Shown here in pieces: positions 43,375-55,400 of a stretch of DNA of 64,000 nucleotides (within the stretch, counting starts at the first letter, position 1; every line of letters begins with the position of its first letter). Source of the DNA: Anolis sagrei (lineage: Eukaryota > Chordata > Lepidosauria > Squamata > Anolidae); NCBI RefSeq assembly GCF_037176765.1, contig NC_090023.1, forward strand, positions 213,154,506 through 213,218,505, in the 5' to 3' direction. Under the pieces are notes generated by a model that had not been told where the DNA came from, did no database searches, and was given only the letters and a program-made list of their open reading frames with translations. Position numbers and translations under genes: made by a program.

Positions 43375-46300
43375 GAGAATCTGAACAGTGTCTGGAGAAG
43401 GTACATTCAAGTTAGAGCAATAAAACTAATCTCATCTATGGATAACAAAATGCAGGTCTTTCTATAGTAGAATACTATGACTAAAAGAACAAACACTGTA
43501 CAGAAGTCAAGATAGTGAAGCAAAACACTAGGCAAAAGGCTATGTCCTCCTGCAGCATTTATGCACAAGGAAATTCTTCACAAGATGTATCTGCAGCATA
43601 CTGTTATATCACTTTGATATCGCTGTAGTTGTCATGAGATACTGTTACATGAGATATGTTTGTATTTTCTTCTACGTTGCAAACTTTATTTGCTTACTGA
43701 TCAGGCGAGTTACAGGTTTCATACTAAATATCTTGAGCTGTTACAGACATAAGGTTCCCAATCGCTTCAAAGTGGAGAGAGCAGGTTATAGAGTCACATA
43801 TGCCTTTTCTCTGTTCTTTCCTTTCTTCCTGAACAACAGATATAAGTGAGTTTTTTTTCTTTTCTTTTTTTAAAAGGACATTTGGGCTCGTGAGTACTGC
43901 CATTCATATCATGGAAGAGGAATCAGATCCTTTGTATTCTCACTAGGCAGCCAGTATATGCTTGCCAGTGGCTCACAAGATGGAACACTTGTTTGTCTAA
44001 AATGGAAGTAAGTATTAATTTGTGTGGTTGAAGGCTTTCATGGGTTGCTGTGAGTTTTCTGGCCATGTTCCAGAAGCATTCTCTCCTGACATTTCACCCA
44101 CATGTATGGCAGGCATCCTCAGAGGTTGTGAGGTCTGTTAGATACTAGGCAAGTGAGATTTATGTTGTTGTTTATTCGTTTAGTCGCTTCCGACTCTTCG
44201 TAACCTCATGGACCAGCCCACGCGAAAACTCCCTGTCAACCGTCACCATCCCCAGCTCCTTCAGAGTCAAGCCAGTCTCTTCAAGGATACCATCCATCAA
44301 TCTTGCCCTTGGTTGGGCCCTCTTCCTTTTTCCTTCCATTTTCCCCAGTATCATTGTCTGGCCAAAGTTTATATATCTGTATTAATTTTTAAAATTCTTG
44401 GGTATAGCATAAGACAGACATCCAGCAGACTATAATTCTACTGATATGGTACTTTCAACAACAGCATAATTTCAAATGCTACTATTTCATTAATGTAGAC
44501 ACTAGACTAGATTAGTCTAGTGTACTAATACAAATTAGTATTAATGAACACACAAATATAGAACATTGGATACTATCAGGAGATCCCTGGGTATGGATAG
44601 TCTGTCTGTGTGCTGCCAACTTCCATAGATGTGAAGATTTTTCCAAGGAAGGAAGAAAGAAAAAAAGTAGATTTCTAATAAAGGTTCTGGATGGTATGGC
44701 ACTTAGCATAACCTGATTCTCTCCATTTCCCTTTCTCCAGTTTTGGTATGGTAATGATAGCTATTGTAGCCCAACACCTGAAGATTGCAAGATTGATAGA
44801 TAAAAAGCTGTTCTATGCAGTTAATCTTTTTTAATTGCTTGTTTTTTATTGTCCACTAACCGTCCCCTGCCACGCGTTGCTGTGGCCCACATGGGGGTTC
44901 TGTGTGGGAGGTTTGGCCCAATTCTATCATTGGTGGGGTTCACTACCCACCAAACCCTTTCAGTATTTTCTGTTGGTCATGAGAGAAGTGTGCCAAGTTT
45001 GGTTGAATTCCATCGTTGGTGGGGTTCCGAATGCTCTTTGATTGTAGGTGAACTATAAATCCCAGAAACTACAACTCTCAAATAACAAAATCACTCTTTT
45101 GAGTGAAGGACATGCATTGGGTTATTAGGTGTCTTGTGTCCAAATTTGGTGTCAATTCGTCAAGTGGTTTTTGAGTTCTGTTAACCCTACAAACGAACAT
45201 AACATTTTTATTTATATAGATTTTGATTGGTGGTAGCTGCTATCCTAAAACTTACCTCTGACAAAATGTATATGGATTTGGGTTGTGAAAAGCAGTTGAC
45301 TAACCTATTAATGACAACAATAAAACATTAACCAATTTTCTCTTTTTTCAATTTTCTCTTCTTTTATCTAAGGAAACTTGGGGAGCGCAAAATAAAGGAT
45401 GCAAGTGACTTTGGAGCTAACCTTCTTAATACATATAGCAGCTATATATTCCGTGAAAACTTAATTCTACGGAACATGGCAGAGTGGACTACAGTATCAA
45501 AATCTTACCCCTTTGAGAGTTCTTCTTCTCAGGTCCTAAATTTCTTTAATATTTTGAGATGTGCAGCAAAACTGTTTGAAGTGGTAAAGAGCTGGAGAAT
45601 AAGGCTAGATGGGTCATTTCGTGTTAAGGATATCTATTTTGATCTTGCCACATGTTGAGAGGATTTTCCCTCATTTTTGGATTAAAATCCATGAATAGGC
45701 TATTGTCCTGACGATACAGATCTGTGCTGTGTATATGTAGAATTGGATGAGTGACATATTATGGGCCTGCCTCTGGATCCATGGTGAAATAATAGATGAT
45801 AATTCTAATTAAAGCCATGTGATCAATGAAGTTCTTCCAGTCGAGTGAATCTGGCAGAGTTGAGTAGGAATGTGAGCCAAATGAGAGAGCATAAATATAT
45901 CAGTATCTTGAAACGAATACTAAAATAAACCTGGAAGATAACAGAATTGTAAGTGAAACAGATCTCATGATCTGTCTCATATATTTATGTGTTTTAGATG
46001 AGGTTCCACAGGACATCAGGTATTGACGTGACAGGTGAAGATGAGTACTACCTTCTGACTCAAGCAAAATCTGATGAACTTTCATGGATAGATGAGAAAG
46101 CTCAGACGGTAATTGTAACACTATTGTCAAGTCTTTAGTTGGATTAAAGTCAACTCTCCAAATTTAAGGAAGAAAGCTTTTAAGACTGAGTCAGGGTATG
46201 CTGTATTTTATGTAGTTTAATTAATTTTTTAAATGGTTTTATTATTTAATGATGTATTTTAACAGTCATATATTTAATTCTATTTTGATGTTTATATGCT

Positions 46301-46376
46301 TTAATTTTAATTTCCTCATTGTTACGATTTTTAGCATTAGCTACTTTGAGTATTCTTTGGAAGAGAAAAATCAGGA

Positions 46377-46417
<41 letters not shown>

Positions 46418-49400
46418 GATACACAACAAGATTACTACACAGAAAACAAGATCACTTTGCTGGCTTTTGCATTTGATCACACGTCAGACACTTCCCAAGT
46501 GTCTAGAATTGTGTCATGTATTGGTGAATAATGTGTGCAGTTCCGAGTAGGGTAGCCTTTTGCAGTTGACATATGGTAATTTTGTCAGTTCCGATTGTTT
46601 TAAAGTTCAGGCCAAGGTATTTAGGCTCTGCACCCAGTGTGCCAATCAGTACTGGGACTACCTTTACTGGTTCGTGTCAGAGTCTTTGCAGTTCTGTCTT
46701 TAAACCCTAATATCGTGTAAGCTTTTCCAAGTCGCTCCTGCTGCTGCCGCTTCTCCTCGTCCTCCTCTTCCTACTCCTACTCCTACTCCTCTTCTGCTGC
46801 TGCCGCCTCTTCTTCTTCTTCTTCTTCTTCTTCTTCCTATTATTAGTGAGTTTGACATTTGTGGATTTGATTATTCACAGATTTGATTTAAGTGATCTGA
46901 AAATGAAACATTTACACTGCACACTTATCTGAGAGTAGCCTACAATGATTACAAATGAGATTTACATAAGTAGACGTACTTAGTGACAAATAAAGCTTCA
47001 TATACCTAGTGTAATGCCATTCCAGATAATCTCACTGTTAAGAAGAAAAAAATAGTCAAGAGATTATTGTGTGTGTGTTGTTTTAAATGAAAACCATAGA
47101 TCATATGATTTTTGCATTATACTATTTGTTAAATTTATCTGGGCTTTGTTTCTTATATATAAAGTTGTGGTTTTCTATACCTCTGTTTCTTTTTACCATC
47201 TCTTTCCCTTTTACACTGCAGGCTGTCAAGAATGAAACTACAAAGTTTGGTGAAAAGAGAAAGGAAGTGAAACTTGGAATTAAAGGGCTCCGTAAAAAGG
47301 TGTGTTACTGAATTGCCAGAATGCTTTCAGAAGTGCTGTTGAGCTTCAGCTTATCGAAAGTGTAGGAACATTAGAATAACACTGCCGATTTAAGAGTGAC
47401 TTTTAAACATAATTTTCCAACAAATATTCCCTCTGGACCCTTTGCATACTTGTATGGAAGCCTCTAAAAATTTTGATGAGAGACACACAGATGGGCACCA
47501 AAGTAAAGGAGGGAGGGTGTAGTTGTGTGGGAAAGTTCTATACAATTCTACACATATTTTCCTGTGTAAAGGAGCCCAAGGAGGAGCCCAAGGAGGGCTC
47601 GTGTGAAGGCTCCCTTGGCTCCCTTGCGGCTTGATGGAGTTCAGAATGCTCTTTGATTGTAGGTGAACTATAAATCCTAGAAACTACAACTCCCAAGTGT
47701 CAAAGTCTAATTTCCCCAAACTCCCCCAGTGTTCACATTTGGGCAGATTGAGTATTCTTGCCAGGTTTGGTCCAGATCCATCATTGTTTGAGTCCACAGT
47801 GCTCGCCTGATGTAGGTGAGCTACAGCTCCAAAACCAAGGTCAATGGCCACCAAACCCTTCCAATATTTTCTGTTGGTTAAGGGATATCTGTGTGCCAAG
47901 TTTGTTTCAATTACATCGTTGGTGGAGTTCAGAATGGTCTTTGATTGAGTTGCTGAGCTTGTTGACCGAAAGGGTGCAGGTTCAAATCCAGGAAGCAGCA
48001 TGAGCTTCCGCTGTCAGCCCCAGCTTCTCCCAACTTAGCAGTTCAAAAACATGCAAATGTGAGTAGATCAATAGGTACTGCTCTGGTGGGAAGGTAACCA
48101 TGCTCCCTGCAGTTATGCTGGCCACATGACCTTGGAGGTGTCTATGGACAACGCTGGCTCTTTGGCTTAGAAATGGAGATGAGCACCACACCCAAGTCAG
48201 ACATGACTGGACATAATGTCAGGGGAAAACCTTTACCTACAACTCCCAAATGACAAAACCACCACCACCCCCAAACCCCACCAGTATTCAAATTTGGGTA
48301 TATCTAGTAATTGTGCCAAATTTGGTTGGGGGGTCACCACAACATGAGGAACTGCATTAAGGGGTCATGGCATTAGGAAGGTTGAGAACCACTGGCTTAG
48401 ATGATCAGCTATGGATGGGAAAGGATACAAAGTTGAGGCTTGTCTCTGGCCAAAGCCAGATAGGGGAAAGTTCTTGTAATATGATGGCCTAGGAAGATCG
48501 GACAAATATGATATGAGAAAATCTGTAATAGAGATAGGATAGTAAGCCACAGTGAATATAGTTTTGAGGAGCCATAAATGATTAAGTAGCTCAAGGGTTA
48601 GTTTGTTATTTACATGTGTCTCAACAAACTTCCATTTCTCTCTTTTTCTTTTTTTACAACCATGGCCCCACCTACACTGCTATATAATGCAGTTCAATCC
48701 AGTTAACTGCATTATATGGCAGTGTAGATGGGACCTATGTCTAGTTGTTCCTGTGCAGTTTGATAGAGCATCCAGTCATACATATCACAACAAACCCACA
48801 GATCGATGCAATGCCTGGCCCACATAGACTGGATCTACACTTCTGTATAATTGAAGTTTCAGAGTGGAGATTAACTGCATTGAACTGGATTATTTGACCC
48901 TACATTGTATTATTATTATTATTTCATGTCAAAAGCATTGCATAAATAAGTATAAAACCAATAAAATAAAGGAAGCACAAGCAGATAAATAATTTTAGAC
49001 CAGAAACAGGCAACAGCAGCCACATTGTCTGTAGCTTTAAACAATTCTTCCTCTGTGCATGAGGCAGGGCTTTGTGGGCAAAATACATATGCAGAGTTGT
49101 TTGTTCTGCTCCACAGTCACACAAGGTGGAGGATTCTTCTAGGTAGTGCCATTTTTCCAGGTTGTCTTTTGATCTGCCCACTCAACTTCTGGGTCTGTTC
49201 TGAGTCAATGCAGTTAATCTGCATTCTGGAACTGCATTGTATGGCACTGTAGATCCAGCCATAGTGATCGCCTTGAAGCCCAAGTACCCAATTTGGAGAG
49301 GGATCTTAGGGGGAAAGGGGGCATCTTGAGTTACAGGAGCCTGAGAGTTGATACTGTGGAAAGGGGATCTGTCCCACATGTTCTCATGCCAACCACAAAC

Positions 49401-52400
49401 TGGAGTTACATCGCCACGAAAAGTTTTCTAACCTTTACTACTATCCCTCTACCTATTGCTCACCTTCAGTATGTTAGTGAGGTAATTAATTGTACTGCAT
49501 TTGAGACCATGAAGAAAACAAGCAGGTTACTTAGCCATAACTTTGGTTCTTCACGTGATCATATGAACATACTCCTCCCCATTCTCCTCTTTCCCACCTT
49601 GGCTTCTGTTGTATGAATTAACAACACAGAAGAACCAAGGATAGTCAGTCATGCATGCTGGTGGGTTGAAACAGAATTTCCACCAAAAAAAAAAGACAAC
49701 TTGGCTCTAGAATATTCTGTGCTGACACAAGACTCATATTTGTGAATTCATGAATGACTATTCAGAAGAGCACAGATACAACAATTAAGCAACCTGTTTC
49801 TCGCCATATCCTTCTTGTATTTATGTGTGCCTTCTTCATTAATTTTCTCCTTCATTAAAAATAGATTCAAGAAATGATGTATGAAAATTCAATGTCACCT
49901 AAAATTGAGAGGCTAGACCAACAAGAATTCAACCTGGATGTAGAAGAACAAGAGAAGCAACAAGTGCATAGTGTCGCAGAAGTGACAAGGGTATGATTAG
50001 CATGACTGTTTAAGGCCATAAAGAAATGCAGATGGACCTCGGCTAACAAAGAAGATATTCAACACATTTCAGCAATTTTTATTCAAAATAATCACAATGT
50101 ACATATGAAATGAAACAGCCAAACAGCCTTGCATGAGTAAACAAAAGCATTTTGAAGTTTATTTCTAGTGCATTCATGCAGGGCTTTTTCCACACTGTTT
50201 TCAAGCTAGGTGTCACCTATCCTATGTGTGCATGTGATTTTTATTGCCTACATGAGTGGCAATGAAAACCAGTGTAGTTTTATATTTTTCATTTATTTTC
50301 TCTGCTATAAATTAGGTGAAGAAGGATATAGAAATGGAAAGCCTAGCAAATCGTTATTTACGTGAAATAATTAAACAAGAGTGCTGGAATGCAATGTCTG
50401 TTAAAGGGCGCTCTGTTAAGGTAACTTCATTGTCCTTTCATTTCACACCTTTCTCCTGTTACTAATATAATCAAGTAATTATTAAGTAAAATAATTCAGT
50501 CCCAAAAAGTGTCTTATTGTGCAAACCAGATCCTAGGCCTCAACAATGCAAGTACTGAAGTAGCAACATCTTTCCTGTCTTCATCAATATTGTGGTACAT
50601 TTTAATCAAGAAGAACTTCCTAACTGGGAGCAGTTCAGCAGTGGAACTCTCTGCCCCAGAGTGTGGTGGGGGCTCCTTCTTTGGAGGCTTTTAAACAGAG
50701 ACTGGATTGCCATCTATCGGGTACTTTGAATGTGATTTTCCTGCTTCTTGGCAGAATGGGGTTGGACTGGATGGCCCACAAGGTGTCTTTCAACTCTATG
50801 ATTCTATGATTCTACTCAGTCTTTAAGTTGGAACAGGTTTCTAGTTGATGGCAGAAAAATAGAAAAAATACAGGTAAATTGTTACTATGGTATTTGCTTT
50901 ATTTATAACCTGCCTTTCTCCTTGTGGGGACTCAAGACAGTTAACAATCCCACACGTGAGTCATAGTTTAAAAGGTGTGATGCAAAAATTAAAAATAATT
51001 AAATAATACAGTTTGTATTAAGGTAAAATAATTACAATATAATAAATGCACTCAAAATAGTGTTTAAAACTCACAACCCATCCATCCTCCGAATCCCCCC
51101 CAACTTCTCCAGAGCATAGCAAATCTGAAAGACACCTAAATAGATTGTATTTCCTTTTTTCCAAAGACTTTTCATTTATCTTGTGAAGTTCAGAATTACC
51201 CAATGAGAGAAAGGACTCCAGAAGAGCAGCAAATGTTGGAACGAATTCAGTATATGAAGAAGATTGAAGAAATAGATATGAAGGTAGAACCTCTCTTTTT
51301 TTCTTTCCTGCTAAAAGTACCTTCATCCACGTGTCTACTTTATATCATAATGCTCTTAGATGTTTCCCATATGTGTGGATTTTTTTAAAAGTCAGAATTT
51401 GAAGTCAAAATAATTTAAAATGCTGATGTGATATTTTTCCGTAGTGCCAATGAAAGGCACACTGCTGGGGAGATTGTGGGTGGGAGTTGGGAAATATATT
51501 TAGTTTTAAGTGTAATTTTAATTGTATGCATGTTTTATTGTATCTTCATTTTATTTAACATGTATCCATGATAAAAATACTTAATTCTTTTAAATTATTT
51601 CTAATTTTTGTGTTTGCAGTGTTTTTAAATTTATGGTAAGTCATCTTGAGCCCTCATGGGGAGAAAGGTAGAGTCGAAATGAAGATGGTGATGATGATAA
51701 TTATAAAAAATACTATCACTAAGAGCCCCCAGTGAACCACCGCCTCCTCCTGAGAAAAATGTATAATATCACAAAGGACTACCACCTCACCCGCCTCATA
51801 GGAAAACTGCTACAAAACAGGAGTTTTTTTGTTGAGTTCCAGGGCCAGAGAAGCAGATGGCGGAAACAGAAGAACGGCCTACCTCAGGGGAATGTGCTTG
51901 CTCCATCCATGTTCAACATCTACACAAATGACCAGCCACTGCCAGAAGGGACAGAGAGTTTCATCTATGCTGATGATCGTGCCATTACTGCTCAAGCAGG
52001 GAGCTTTGAGATGGTAGAACAGAAGCTTTCCGAAGCTCTAGGTGCTCTTACTGCCTATTACAGGGAAAACCAGCTGATCCCCAACCCATCTAAAACACAG
52101 ACATGTGCCTTTCATCTCAAGAACAGAGAAGCATCCCGAGCTCTGAGGATCACCTGGGAAGGAATCCCACTGGATCATTGCAGCACACCCAAATACCTGG
52201 GAGTCACTCTGGACTGTGCTCTTACCTACAAGAAGCATTGCCTGAACATCAAGCAAAAAGTGGGTACTAGAAAAAATATCATACGAAAGCTTACTGGCAC
52301 AACCTGGGGTTCACAACCAGATACAGTGAAGACATCTGCCCTTGCGCTGTGCTACTCCGCTGCTGAGTATGCATGCCCAGTGTGGAACACATCTCACCAC

Positions 52401-55400
52401 ACTAAAACAGTGGATGTGGCTCTTAATGAGACATGCCGCATTATCACGGGGTGTCTGCGCCCTACACCACTGGAGAAATTACACTGTCTAGCCGGTATCG
52501 CACCACCTGACATCCGCCGGGAAGTGTCAGCCAATAGTGAAAGGACCAAGGCAGAGACATCTCCAGTTCATCCCCTGTTTGGGTATCAGCCAGCACGTCA
52601 ACGACTTAAATCCAGACATAGTTTTGTAAGATCTACAGAGACACTCTCTGGAACGCCTCAGCAAGCGAGAGTCCAAAAGTGGCAGGCTCAAACCCAGAAC
52701 CTCAACCAATGGCTGATACCAAATGAGAGACTCCCCCTGGGCACACAGAGGACTGGGCAACTTGGAAGGCGCTGAACAGACTGCACTCTGGCACCACGAG
52801 ATGCTGAGCCAACCTTCAGAAATGGGGCTACAAAGTGGAATCCTGCTGCAATGCAACCTGAGCCCTGCCACATGCACAATGGGGGATCTTCTTGCAGCAA
52901 CACCAGAAGCACTCCAAGTGGCCAGATACTGGTCAAAGGACATTTAATCAACTACCAAACTCACACATTTTGTATTTTCCCTGTTTGTTTGCTTTGTTCT
53001 GTTAGAAATGTAATATAATTGACTGGCTGCCCTGACACGAGAAATAAATAAAGAGCCCCCAGTGGCACAATGGGTTAAATGCTTGTGCTGGCAGGACTGC
53101 TGAGTGAAAGGGACATGAGAGAAGCCTCCCACAGGATGGTAAAACATCCAGGCATCTCCTGGGCAACGTCCTTGCATACGGCCAATTCTCTCATACCAGA
53201 AGTGACTTGTAGTTTCTCAAGTCACACCTGACACAAAAAAACAAAAACAAAAAAAAACCCCTAAGGTTGGTGTCACCAAGGGTGATAACTCATGCTGGCA
53301 CCCCATAGGAGGATAAGTTAAGTCCAGAGAGTCTCTCATGTTCAGAATCACAGCAGTTGGGAAAAAATTTCAGTCTTCTGCTGGTAATGCCTGGGAGCAG
53401 ATGATAGAGATGCTTTGCTGAAGCAACAACAGCACTTTTCAGAAAAAGTAGGAGGGTTACAATTGTTATTATTGGGCAGACCCTCTGAAATAAAAATGAA
53501 TATACTGCCAAGGATTGTGTTTCTTTTTCAAACAATACCTGTGATAGCAACAGATAAACTATTTAAACTGTGGTAAAAGGATATATCTAAATTTGTGTGG
53601 CAAGGAAAGAAGCCAAGAATTAAATTTAAGGTGTTACAATACACACAAAAATGGGGTGGACAAGGTGTACCTGATCTGAAATTTTACTTTGCCACTTGCT
53701 GTTTAGTTTGGGTAAAAGACTGGGGTTTATTGATAGCAGGATGTTGGCACGGGAGGAACATGATTTGAGATATGGTCAGTATGCTTACATGTGGTATGAC
53801 AAAGTGAAAACAAATATGTTTTTTAAAAATCATTATGTTAGATGCTCTCTATTATGAATATGGGAGAGAGAGAGATTCCTGTATATACTCAAGTATATGC
53901 CTAGTTTTTCAGCCCCTTTTTTAGGGTTAAAAAGCCCCCCTTGGCTTATACTCGGGTGAGGGTCCTGATGGGAAGGTGTGGGACTGAAAAAAGGGCTTCT
54001 TTCAGCCCCACACCTTCTTGCTAGGACCCTCACCTGTCCGCACAGCAACCCAGCTCTCCTTCCTTTCCTCTCTTGAGCAGCATCCACCTTTCTCTCCTCC
54101 TTTCTTACACAGTGCGCATCTTCCTCTCCTCCTCTCTCGGTGCCAGTCTTTTCAACTTTTCCTAATTCATACACTCAGAGCGTTTCCCCCAAAATGTATA
54201 GTTATAATAAACTATTGTGATTAGTGGAAGGATACGTAAGCAAATTTACATTGAAGAAGGTTAGAATAATGATTTAATCAGAATTGGACAGTCTTATCTT
54301 AAATTACAGTTTTATGTAAATATTCAAAAACATTTAACCTACTGATGCCTCAATTAATGTAATTTTATTAGTATCTATTTTTATTTTTGAAATTTACCAG
54401 TAACTGCTGTATTCCCCACCCTCGGCTTATATTCAAGTCAATAAGTTTTCCCAGGTTTTGTGGTAAAATTAGATGCCTCGGCTTATATTTGGGTTGTCTT
54501 TTACTTGAGTATATATGGTAATTTTATGGTTACTAAATAATCCATTTTTGCCATACTAACAGCTTTCTTGCCTTCCTCATTGGAGAATGCTATTGTAACA
54601 ATCATGGGATAGTGTCATTTTTAAAAAACAAAAAACAAAAATTTGCAACTTTTACATAGTTTAGAGTTTTGATACATTCATATATGCAATCATTTATTGA
54701 GGCAAATTTAAGGATTAAAAAACAAGAAATATTAATCATGTTATTTCTAAGTGTCTTATTTCTTTTTAAAAGGGGGGGGGGAGCAAACACTTCATAGGAA
54801 CTTTAGTCTGAATCAGAATTATAGTATGGGGCAGGGTGTGGAATAGAAATCATTGTCTCTCTGAAACATGAATTTTCCCAATTCCCATAAAATTTGCTTT
54901 CAGTTCCCAAATTTCTAGCATTGCATTAACTTTTGAAAGCTTTAGCTGAATATTTAGAAATATGGTTTAGAGTTAACATTCAAATCAAAGAGACAAGCAA
55001 AGTGACCAAGGGAATTCATACACAGGAAATGTAATAGTCCTAGTTGTGAATGTATCACCACATGCAGCACTCAGAGCCAGTCCACTTCACTGAAATTTAA
55101 AATTAAATCTTTAATGTTATCTCCCCAAAATACAATTTAGCTGGTATCCTGATTGGGAATAACATCTTCAAAAATTACAATTGAGCAGTTCTATAACATT
55201 TATATTTAGTAGAAGATTGATGTTGTGTTGCTATGTATCAAAATGACAATTTCACAATTGGATCAATGTCCATCAGAATGTGTATCGAATTGGTCTCCTA
55301 CCATTACACATCTTCGTCATTTACTTACAGTTTTTTTAAGCATCTCTACAATGTAGCTAAGTATGTCTGAAGTTACGTAATATAGGTAGTAATATAAAAT

